This document shows positions 35,704 through 46,287 of a stretch of DNA of 64,000 bases, one piece after another. Numbering within the stretch: the first letter of the stretch is position 1; every line of letters begins with the position of its first letter. The notes beneath the pieces are model-generated. The model was not told the DNA's origin and ran no database searches. It saw only the letters and a list, made by a program, of their open reading frames with translations. Location: the NCBI GenBank assembly GCA_020726505.1, contig JAHLEZ010000005.1:1054001-1118000 (forward strand). The letters are read 5' to 3'. A program made the position numbers and the translations under genes. Origin of the DNA: Leptodontidium sp. MPI-SDFR-AT-0119 (taxonomy: Eukaryota; Ascomycota; Leotiomycetes; Helotiales; Leptodontidiaceae).

Positions 35704-36300
35704 TTAGACGGAGGGGAAGTCGCCGAAGGTGTTCTCGCCCGAGTATGAGATGTACAGGAATCTGGAACGAGCTGTTAGCTTGGAGCTCTTGTAGCAATGC
35801 ACCTCATATGTCTCCTCCTCCGAGACTTCGAGAAAGTGTACGAGGCTGGGAATCCAAACCCGCCAGCCCGCCCCACTCTCGTTAAGAGCTATGATGTGAT
35901 GAATGTAGAAGAGACAACGTACCCATCCTCGTCCTTGTGCTCCTCGTAGATGCTGCTCATGAGCGCAGCGGTGGGTGGCAGAACCTCATCGACGAAGATG
36001 AAGATGGCCTTCTCGGGGGAGAGCTTGATGCGCTTGCGGATTACGTAGACGAACTGACCGACGGTGAGGTCGGCAGGTACGAGGTACTTCTTCTTATCGA
36101 TCGTCGCGATGTCCGACTTCTCGACCTTCTCGCAGATGACTGGGATACGATCAGAGTACTTCTGGCGCTGGAGGAAGGGAGCTGTTAGCTGTGTCGCGGC
36201 GATAGCATGGAGGTTGGGTTGAAGGAGGGGAACTCACGATACGTTCGGCCTCAGCCTTGCGCTTCTCGAACATATGCTCGTCCTTAAACTTGGATCTCAT
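35704..36300 (-). CDS. ATG8: Autophagy ubiquitin-like protein Atg8
   Basis: Ubiquitin-like protein conjugated to phosphatidylethanolamine on the phagophore. It drives membrane expansion and cargo binding in autophagy. Minus-strand exons 36300-36238, 36167-35923 and 35761-35704 (introns 70 and 161 nt) give 121 residues. The sequence starts [20 protein letters not shown], keeps [20 protein letters not shown] and [16 protein letters not shown], and ends SGENTFG followed by DFPSV. The Gly before DFPSV is the expected Atg4 cleavage and lipidation site, so the product needs processing. One oddity is Met in place of the usual Pro in DEHPFEKR. It is divergent from HEM13. Confidence 0.97.
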
Positions 36301-36927
36301 ATTGAATGATCTGGCGGGAGTGTGTTCTTGGGTTGGGGTTCTGTTATTGTTTCGGTGTTTCTGTTGTATTGTGTAGGTTGGGTTGTCGCGGGGTGGTGGT
36401 TCTTTATGGGAGAGTCGAGGCGCTGCTTACCTGGTGCCTACACACCCACCCCCTCCGCCTCGAGTCTGGCGGCGGTGAGTCAGGTGCTCCAAACACGTGA
36501 TAAAATGCCAACACGGTGACAGAAGGAGTTAGAGTTCTCGGCGATGATTACGATACCGTGATCAGTAATAGGAGTGAATCAGCTGGGGATTCCAAATGAC
36601 GTTCAATCGATATACTATTCCATCCGCATCCATATCTTTGTTCCTTACCTGCTGATTGCCTTCTTGTGATTGGTGGGACTGCAGGCTTATGTAATTTGAC
36701 CGTCCTTGGCATCATCGGGGTTCTCGGCTGGTCTGTCTTCTTGGTGGTGCGATGACTTCCTCAATATCGACCCAATCGAGGTCATAAACGTTCCACCACT
36801 ACACTCTCCTTCACTTTTTCCTGTTCTCTCCGCCCGCTCCAATCGGACTACTCCTCGATTGTGGTCTCATGTCTATTGTACGATAGGAATTTCTTTTTAC
36901 TGCAGGTGCAGTAGCTCTTTCTACATA
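36301..36927. promoter_or_regulatory. Shared divergent promoter region ATG8/HEM13
   Basis: A 627-bp spacer between divergent start codons. It includes a C/T-rich stretch and no supported gene. Confidence 0.5.
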
Positions 36928-38206
36928 ATGTCGTCCCTCCGCCCATGTTTGCGCCTTTCGAGCGTACCCAAATTCCGCCCTCAATTTTCCCATCATATTC
37001 GAAGTCGTAGAACCTTCGCAGACGCTCCTAAACCTCCCAATCAACGTATAAGAGAAGGTCGGAGAGGAGTTTTGTTCCCGAAAACAAGAATCGCTGTTGG
37101 AATTGTATTTATTGGCGCTTTGATTTACTCTATGGTAGCTTCCTCCCCACCAATCTTATGGCAGAACCCGACCTGAGAATATGCAGGCGACAGAAGAACC
37201 TCAAAAATTGGATGCCCCCTCAATTGCTGAGCAGGATGCCCTCACGAAACGAGAGTCTGGTGTCAGTGAAAACTCCCCAATGCGCCTACGGATGGAAGAG
37301 TTCATAAAAGAACAACAAAAGGAAATCGTCGCCGAGCTGGAGAAGGTTGATGGCAAGAAGTTTCGAATTGATACATGGACGCGCGAGAATGGCGGGGGAG
37401 GAATCAGCAGCGTTCTACAGGATGGGAATGTCTTTGAGAAAGCCGGTGTGAATATCAGCGTTGTCTACGGGAACCTTCCTAGGCCTGCGATTGAGAAGAT
37501 GCGTGTGAACCACACGGCGATAGACCCGGATGTGCAGTCATTGGATTTCTTTGCTGCGGGTTTGAGCATGGTTCTTCACCCAATAAACCCTATGGCACCT
37601 ACAGTCCATCTCAATTATCGCTACTTTGAGACCGCCAACCCAGACGGAACATCGAATGCATGGTGGTTTGGTGGTGGAACCGATCTGACTCCAAGTTACC
37701 TCTTCGATGATGATGCGATCCACTTCCACAAAACGATCAAAGAAGCTTGCGACAAGCACGACAAGGACTACTACCCTCGTTTCAAGAAATGGTGCGATCA
37801 ATATTTCAGCAACAAGCACAGGAATGAAACCCGTGGTATTGGCGGTATTTTCTTCGACGATCTAGATGATAGGGAGAAGGACCAGGAGAACACATTCGCG
37901 TTTGCGCAGAGCTGTTTGAAGGCTTTCCTGCCATCGTACCTCCCTATCATCAACAAACGGAAAGACATGCCATACACCGAAAAGGAGAAGGAGTGGCAGC
38001 AGATTCGAAGAGGGAGATATGTGGAGTTCAACTTGGTGCATGATAGAGGGACTGCATTTGGATTGAACACTCCCAGTGCGAGAGTGGAGAGTATTCTGAT
38101 GAGCTTGCCGTTGACGGCTAGTTGGCGATACATGTACGAGCCTGAAAAGGGGAGTAGAGAACAGAGGCTGGTGGATGTGTTGAGGGAGCCTAAAGAGTGG
38201 GTATGA
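36928..38206 (+). CDS. HEM13: Coproporphyrinogen III oxidase (oxygen-dependent)
   Basis: Oxidatively decarboxylates coproporphyrinogen III to protoporphyrinogen IX in haem synthesis, using O2. Exons 36928-37134 and 37187-38206 (52-nt intron) give 408 residues. The catalytic domain begins near residue 100 and has the family blocks [51 protein letters not shown] and [14 protein letters not shown]. The N-terminal 70 residues are rich in Arg and Ser without acids ([20 protein letters not shown]), followed by a hydrophobic stretch ([15 protein letters not shown]). This looks like a mitochondrial presequence plus a membrane anchor, unlike the cytosolic yeast enzyme. The start is the first ATG of that leader. 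Confidence 0.96.
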
Positions 38207-38528
38207 TATACCGCTGTGTAGATGTACAGAATGAAAATGTAAAACATGAAGCAATCAAGCTCAATTCAAACCCGAAAAAGTACCCCTCCCAAAGTTAATT
38301 GTTGTTGACTCTAAATAATATTTTAAAGGGGGATGTTCTAAGCGAGGTGTATTGGCGGGGTCCCTAAACTTCCATCTTCTCACCTCATCAACATCAACTA
38401 GGGGACAACAACATGAACCTCAACCGTCAATCGTCAACCCCGTGTTTATCTCTCTACCTACTGATAACAAACCCACCCACCACTCATGAAACAATCATGA
38501 CAATCCATCACCATCCTCACAATTCAAA
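38207..38528. other. Intergenic spacer
   Basis: HEM13 3' end and the leader of the SWIM-domain gene. It is A/C-rich just before the start codon. No gene seen. Confidence 0.55.
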
Positions 38529-39536
38529 ATGACAAACCTCCCAACACCCCGCGTTCTCCTAACATCCCTCATCAACACCCTCACAACCCCTCCACCACTG
38601 TCCACCCAAATCCCAGCAAACCAAACCCAAACCCAGAATCAAACGCCATACCAAGTCCTCAACAGACCTAACGACCCGCCCAGCAATCCACTCAAAGCTC
38701 TCTCTCCAGCCCACAGAGCGCTTCTCTCAACTATGCACGTGCTCTTCGCGCCGCCTATGTTATTACAAGCACTGGATTTGTTAGATCGGGGATTAGTATC
38801 GAGGGTTATTGAAGAGGTGCTGGAATCTCGAGACCAAAATGACGACGGTGGGGTTCAAGATGTACCTCTCGTCCCGGGAGAGGGCGAAGGTACATCAACT
38901 GGAGAAAGAGGAGGAGGAGGAGGAGGAGGAGACATCTTCCCACCACAAGCAAACATCCACCTACCATCCACGACCTTACCAGACTCTCCTTCAGCGAAGC
39001 ATCACCAAACACCAACCAAACCCAGAACTAAGCCTAAAACAACACTCCACCAAGTCCGCTCTTCTCAACCGCCTAAATCCCGCTTTAGAGACGCCTCCTC
39101 CTCGTCAGTAAGTGGTTTAAGCGGTAGTAATATCTATACGGTCCGTCTTGAGGCTTGGAATTGCAGTTGTGCCGCTTTTGCGTTTGCGAGTTTTCCTGCT
39201 GTGAGTGTTTATCCTTTAAGGGAGAGGGCGGCTTGGGATCTGGATTTGAACTTAAGCTGGAATGATGAGGATGTAAGGATGGATGGGTTTGAAGCTGGTC
39301 TTGATCATGGACGAGTTGGTGGGAGCAATGAAAGTGAGAGGGGAGGAGAGGGAGATGGGGAAGAGAAGTGGGAGTTTGGTGGCTTAAGTATGGATGGGAG
39401 GGACGGGGGAGGGCTACCGTGTTGTAAACATCTCTTGGCTTGTGTTTTGGGTGAGAGGTGGGATGTGCTGAGGGGGTATGTTAATGAGAGGGTTGTAGGG
39501 AGGGAGGAGATGGCGGGACTTGGTTGTGACGGATGA
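38529..39536 (+). CDS. SWIM-type zinc finger protein, probable Shu-complex Sws1
   Basis: Single exon, 335 residues. The C-terminal part has a SWIM finger: WNCSCAAFAF supplies Cys-x-Cys, and about 100 residues later PCCKHLLACVLG supplies Cys-x-His followed by x-x-Ala. The pattern CxC(n)CxHxxA is the signature of Sws1, a Shu-complex subunit that promotes Rad51-dependent recombination (established knowledge for the family). The stretch between the metal ligands holds a long acidic/Gly insertion. The N-terminal 60 residues are Pro/Thr/Gln rich, and RALLSTMHVLFAPPMLLQAL is a plausible conserved helix. Residues 120-190 are low complexity (Glu/Gly and Pro/Ser/Thr). Assignment to Sws1 rather than another SWIM protein rests on the Ala signature. 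Confidence 0.75.
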   Translation: MTNLPTPRVLLTSLINTLTTPPPLSTQIPANQTQTQNQTPYQVLNRPNDPPSNPLKALSPAHRALLSTMHVLFAPPMLLQALDLLDRGLVSRVIEEVLESRDQNDDGGVQDVPLVPGEGEGTSTGERGGGGGGGDIFPPQANIHLPSTTLPDSPSAKHHQTPTKPRTKPKTTLHQVRSSQPPKSRFRDASSSSVSGLSGSNIYTVRLEAWNCSCAAFAFASFPAVSVYPLRERAAWDLDLNLSWNDEDVRMDGFEAGLDHGRVGGSNESERGGEGDGEEKWEFGGLSMDGRDGGGLPCCKHLLACVLGERWDVLRGYVNERVVGREEMAGLGCDG

Positions 39537-39985
39537 GGGGTGAGAGTGGGTGATCTTGCGTGGTGTTTGAGAGCATTGCGGATGTGAGTATTTAGCTCTG
39601 CAAACTGGTTGACCGGTTTTGTTTGAGTGCTGTACCTCTATCAAATAGACGAACAGTGGCTTGGGATCGAGTTTTCGGGGTTGTCTGGGTGTTATAGGGG
39701 GAAAGGCGTTAGCAAGAATTGACTGTACAAAGAGCTTTCTTCTTGTACTGGTTAGGCAGGTGTTGGGGAGCATTGCGGATTTGTTTGGTCTTGCTTTTTT
39801 ACCAACACGGCAAGATAAACAAATGTATAAAGACAATCGCGTGGCTGCTATTAACCTGCAAGCTACGCATCTATGATACAATGGCATATTTCCCATGATC
39901 TGAAATATGCCTGCCAGCCAGCCCACCGCTCTGATGCCCCGTGAACACCCGGAGAAGAAGTAAACGCCATCATTGATACATATCA
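39537..39985. other. Convergent 3' spacer
   Basis: No gene seen between the 3' ends of the SWIM gene and RPN8. Confidence 0.55.
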
Positions 39986-41162
39986 TCACTTCTTTTTATC
40001 CTTGTCCTCTTTCTCCTTTTCTGCCTCCTTGCCATCCTTCGCCTCGCCGTTGACACCGTTCGCTCCATTCGCCTTCTTCTCATCCTTGCCCTCGTCCTTC
40101 TTGGCGTCCTTGTCCTCTTGCTGTTGACGGTTCTGGATCTTGTTCTCGATCAGGTCGTGGAAGGCTGTGATGGCTCGGATCAAACTGCTGAGGTAGATGG
40201 CCATAAGTTGATCGTTGGTCTTGATGCTCATAGCATGGGCGAGCTCGCTGTTGTTCTTAATAGGTGCATCAACACCGTTGGGGATATGTGAGGAGGCTTT
40301 TGGTGTGGAGAGGTTGGGGAGAAGGTTGAAAACGTCTTGGAGGTTACCAAGGATTGCGTGGTTGACAGGAAGGGCTCCGTCCAGGACCTTTTGGAGGTAT
40401 TGACCGATATCTCGTAACCGTAGGTGTAGACCTTGCAAGGATTGCAGTTGGTTTGTGATTCTCGTCGATAGAGTTCCAACCGCCACATCCCGGATGTCTC
40501 TCAGTAAATGCTCAACTCCAATCTCCTCTGCCTCCTCAGCTTCGATGATCGAGGGTGTATGTACGAAGGTCTTGGTTGTGGTGGTTCCATCCTAAAATTG
40601 TCAGTCTTAATGGTCTGCGAGACATTTCCAGGTGTCCCTACATCCTTGATCTCCTCTACCGCAAAGTATGCATCTGTTGGTACACCAGCCTCCTTTGGTT
40701 GAACATCGATGATAACCAGCAAGGGATTTGGTGTGTATCTCTTGAACAGCTCATTGATCTCCAGATCCGAAGCTCTCAGCTTTGGCCCCGAATGATACCA
40801 TCCAACTAGCTTCTCCCTCGCATTGATCTTCTTGAACATATCCGCCATAGACTCCACGTAGTTGTGATCTAAAAACCATACGGACGGGTCCTTCTCATCT
40901 TCTTCGAAAGGAACTAGGTTCCAGCATTAGCATCGATTCCCGTTCAATCCACTTTCTAAAACCCATGGGTATGCGTACCAGCGAAACTGTTTGAAACCCG
41001 TACGTTCTTTCCATCATTTTGTCCTAGCAGAACTCCAACAACTCGTCTGCGCGTACCTTTGCCACTGCGCCCAAAATGGTCGGCGACCGAGAGAAGGACA
41101 AGAGGGGCGACAGAGACTGTTCTCGAAACGAGGGAGAGGGTTTCTGCGGTAGTTGCAGGCAT
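39986..41162 (-). CDS. RPN8: 26S proteasome lid subunit Rpn8
   Basis: Non-catalytic MPN-domain partner of the deubiquitinase Rpn11 in the proteasome lid. Minus-strand exons 41162-40979, 40913-40642 and 40591-39986 (introns 65 and 50 nt) give 353 residues. The MPN domain covers about residues 10-150, with [21 protein letters not shown] and GWYHSGPKL. The JAMM metal ligands are missing (the HxH motif is YHSGP), as expected for Rpn8. The C-terminal helical region ([31 protein letters not shown]) forms the lid helical bundle. The tail is Lys/Glu/Asp rich. Divergent from adenylate kinase. Confidence 0.96.
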
Positions 41163-41715
41163 GATGGATATGGTGTTGTGGTTGGTATGAGGGAGGAAAT
41201 TCGTGAAGGTGTTGACCCAACTCTGGCCGGCCCAGGCTGCGCTTGATTCGCAAGACCTGGGGAGCTATCCAAAGTGGGTCCCGGGCTCTAGTGTGTCGCC
41301 GCATCACGTGCCGGAGCAAGTCTCGAATTGCCAAGACTTGATGCTTTGGACAGCAAACAGGACAAGTTCCAGAAAGTGTTTACCTTTGCATAATCTGGGG
41401 CTTTTTAAGACGAATTGTGCTTATTTACTTGGCTTCCGTCGGTCCCTTAAAGTGAGAAACCTGGTTCGGTTCCTGTCTAGCAGACCTACCTAGGTAGTTA
41501 TCCGCCCCATCAGTCCTTCTCGGCTCACAGGAAGGAAATCCGGCCGACCAGTCTGGCGCAACCGAGCTTAGGTTGCTTCTAGGTACTTGAAATAATCAAC
41601 CTCACCCAACTCTCAAACCCTCTACGAAATTTTGTCACCTCTCTTCCTCTCCCTCAACAAGTACCCCTTCCTCTGTCCGCACCTTGGTCAGGTTTCCCCC
41701 ATATAACCATCCACA
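41163..41715. promoter_or_regulatory. Shared divergent promoter region RPN8/ADK1
   Basis: A 553-bp spacer between divergent start codons. It contains the exact 12-bp palindrome CTACCTAGGTAG at 41486-41497. No gene supported. Confidence 0.5.
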
Positions 41716-42729
<1,014 letters not shown>

Positions 42730-43597
42730 GTTGTAATTGACGACTGGAGGGGCTGGGCTAGGGGGCGATGCGATGAGATGAGACGAGATTTGCGTAGATT
42801 CCTTAAAAGTTACTGGGACATCCTTTTGACCGTGTGGGAAGACATGTTCGCAGCACTCGCGGCACGGGGGGAATGGATCAATGGAGGGAGCAACTGCACG
42901 AGCTGTACGACCACTTAGGGAGCATGGGTTTCATGCCCACACATAAGGGGCCTTGTATGTAGCATTAGGTTTGGTTTTTTCTTCCCATTCGTTCCCGTTC
43001 GTATCACGAAATAAAGACAAACGTTAATGTGCAGGATCTACCTGATTATTCCATCTGGATCTGTATTCCAGCCCTTCCGAGCGTTCCCCAGCATTTCATT
43101 CCCCAAGCTACCCAGCTACCCGGGGAAGACGTTATGCTTCCATGCTTATTTCTTTGTGTACTGTACCGCGTGTCAAGGATCGCGACCTGACTGGTGGGAA
43201 TTCCATGATTGTTCTGCCTTCTGCGTTGCGGATATGTCGTCGCCCGTTCCACTCGATCGGTGAGACGGTGGGTGAGGTTGAGGTGATGCGAGATGCCGAA
43301 CAGGAGTGACACGGGGGAATTTCTGGACTGTGTTTTCGATACACGCCATCTCCCCCATTTGAAGTCTGGATCTTGCATCCTTCTGTCTGCAACAATGGTT
43401 CGAGTCTTGCGTCTATAGATAAGGATGTAGGTAGGTCTCGATGACTGCGTGTTTTCCAGAGAGTACCCCACTGAACGTACATTTTCTTGAATCTTTGATA
43501 TATAACCTCGAAAACCCTCTTCGTTATTATTTCAGATTGTAGCTATCTTTCAAGCATTCCATCTTTAGCTGTTTCTCTTCGAGCAGCAGTTCTCAAT
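42730..43597. other. Intergenic region
   Basis: ADK1 3' end and promoter of the next gene. Open frames are short and no gene is supported. A TATATAACC sequence lies at about 43499. Confidence 0.55.
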
Positions 43598-44444
43598 ATG
43601 TCTTCACAAACCAAACCCAGTCGCTCAGGCCACAGACGCTCTCTCAGCACGAACCAAGGCGTCCCAATGAGTATCTTCAATCAACAACTCATCGAGGAAG
43701 TAAGCAAGTCCTCGGCCAAAAAGGAACGCAGCTCTACCGGTACTCCTCATGAGGTTCGCTCCAGTGGGAGTCGACATTCTCGACGGGTAAGTAGCTCCCG
43801 CGCCTGGTCTGTGTTGAGGTCCTCTCAGGATAAAAGAATAAGAAATCTAACGAGCAATAGAGTCATCGTAGAGTTGTATCCGTGAGCGTCGCTGCTGCTG
43901 CAGTGAGCCACTCCACAGCCGATGAGATTCGAGCTCAGAAATTAAGGAGGAGTATGAGTACGCACCAAGTGAGTCTATCCTTCTCATACCTGGAGAGAGA
44001 TATCTCAATGCCCAAAGTCTCCCAACAACCATTCAAGCCTAATTACTCAAACTACCTCTCACTATGCAGATATAAGATATTACATACATCCTAACAACTT
44101 TTTAGCACATCAATACTACTACCACCAACACAACCAACCAATCAACCTATATCCGCCCCGTAGGCCCCGAACTCGTCTCCAACAAACAACCCTCTTGCAC
44201 AGGTCTCCCTCCAACGTGGACATCCACCCACGACAAGTTCATAGCATACCTCGCTACCCACGCTCCATTGGATAAGAGCGGCAAGGTCCAGCGTAAAGAG
44301 GAGAGTAGAGAGAGGTGGCGGAACGAGGATATTGCGAGGTTGGTTATGGAGAGGTTCAAGGAGTTGGATGGATGTGTGAGTATTTTGTTCTGTTTTCCTT
44401 GCACTGTGAATGTTTGTCTCTAGCTTAAGATGTGGAATTTCTAG
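43598..44444 (+). CDS. Unrecognised protein, 3' end unresolved
   Basis: Function unknown. Exons 43598-43786, 43861-43968 and 44106-44375 join in phase to at least 189 residues. The N-terminal half is Ser/Arg rich and disordered (GHRRSLSTNQG, SRHSRR), with possible phosphosites. The third exon holds the only globular-looking part: LPPTWTSTHDKFIAYLATHA, then WRNEDIARLVMERFKELDG. This tryptophan-spaced helical pattern recalls a short SANT/Myb-like segment, but only loosely. After 44375 three acceptors are possible (44423, 44445 or 44503), each followed soon by a stop. The given end uses the first one (48-nt intron). A 115-codon frame at 44410-44757 does not join in a natural way. Confidence 0.5.
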
Positions 44445-46287
44445 GGAAAGCGTTAGGAAAGCTCGGGGGGTAATTGATGTCAAGTTGTTTCAAATTCCTG
44501 CAGGCTCAACCTCCCAACCCTGCTTCAGAGCTGGAGATAAAAAATTAAAAAAGACAGGCCAGAGGCAGAGGAGATGTTATGATCTCGAGACAGTCCGAAG
44601 TATTAGACACAGTTCAGTCACAATGCTAACGGGAACCCAGATCAAAGTCTGCATGATCGAGAACCGCCTCTTGCTTCTTGACGAAGCAGGAGACAACGAC
44701 TATTTCAAGATGCCATACGGAGCATACAAGTACGAGAGGTGGGGACGAGGGGTGTGAAAACTCCAAGTGAGAAACCCGACTTACAGACCTTATCTTGGCT
44801 TCAGCCTGAGGAGGTGATGTGCTTTGGCGGATACGAATCATTGTATCATCGCATTGGAGGTTAGAATGTTAGTTGGTGTTGGGAAGGATGGTTTATCTGA
44901 TCTTGTATTTTGTTTTACTTTTTGATCTCGCTCTTGGGTTTTGCTCTCGCCTTTGTAAGTTGGGTGGCTAGTATGGTGGAGTTTTTGCTCATCATAAAAG
45001 TTCCTTCCTTCAGCCTTACCGGGCATGTACTTGTAAATCGATGCAATCATGACTGTGTTTTCCCTGTGTAGTTTCTCAGGTAGCGAGAGCCGAGGAATTC
45101 GTATCGTGTTTACACCTTGAAAAACAACTAAGTCTTCACCTACAGTTATTGTTTCCTCGAGTAACTAACCTTTTCGTGAGGATAAATGTACCATTTCCGA
45201 TCAAGTAAAATCCTCCCCTTCCTCTCCCTTTATACCCAAATCATCAGAATATCCGTACAGCCCGCTTAACAGCTAAGCTAGCAACCACCTTCCAAGGCGG
45301 AGGCAGGACAAATCCACCGATGAGATGCACTGCACTGCATCGCATCACATCGCATCTCATCACATCTCATCTCGATCAATCCATCCATCCTCCCTTGCTC
45401 CCTTGCTCCTCTCATCCACCCAACTCGCTTGCACAAATCCACAAGGCCAGCCCAGCCAATCAAACCCCATCCAACCCAAGCACGCGGACATTCAATCCGC
45501 ACCACATCCCATGCTCTCCCGATTCGAGATTCTCAAGACGACAGTATTCGTCGGCCGTGAAGTCCGAAGAAATGTGAGACGTGCAACAAAAAGTCGTCAA
45601 GACATGGTTAAGATCGAGTCAGGTACGATAGGGGAGTGTGCTGATTGGTGCTTGAGGGGGGAGGGATGTGTTCTCGGGGTGTTCGGTCCGGAGGGGATCG
45701 TCGATGAGATACTTATTGTATCTACTATACTTTATAGTACATGGTGAGTTGCGATTTTTGAGGGGGCGAGGGTTCGTTTTTGGAATGTAGAAAGGAGGGA
45801 GATGGGAAATAAGAGTTTTTGGCAGCTGTTTGATTTGTTGTAGTGTTTTCTCGGAAGTTTGGGTTGGATCTTTCTATCATGCAAGCTAGAAGTTACAATC
45901 CACGACTTAGAAGGCGATCTACAGTAGGTATTTCCAACAGGCAAGTTCAGACAAGACAGTCTCGGCGTCGTGACCAACAGACGCAAAAACCGTAGTATAT
46001 AGGTGATGTCTAAAGGGGTATACGCAAACGCACAAGGATCCTACCAAAGCTGTCCATCCTTCTATCCATAAAAAGTAACATCTTGCGTCTCCGTTTCGTC
46101 CTACCTCCCTTCCTTCCATCGTCTCTTTTTCCATCCTCTCCATGCAGCCAACCTACTCCTTAATGCTATTACAGACTATCCACTCCCCCCCCCCCCCCCC
46201 CTCCAAAAGCTCCTCCCAATGCAAGCGTAAAAATCATGATATATTCCATCGATAGCTGCCTCTACATCCCGCCCCTTTTCCGTCAAA
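44445..46287. other. Intergenic region with C17 run
   Basis: No gene supported. A degenerate CATCNCAT-type repeat lies at 45318-45372. A 140-codon frame beginning in that repeat (45325-45747) is uncertain. A run of 17 C lies at 46185-46201. Confidence 0.5.
46185..46201 (+). repeat. Poly-C run (17 nt)
   Basis: Uninterrupted C tract in the 3' flank of the HookA gene. Its length may be affected by sequencing error. Confidence 0.9.

Noticed and set aside
44410..44757. 115-codon frame after the unrecognised gene
   Set aside because: No in-phase splice joins it to the upstream exons, and it has no recognisable motif.
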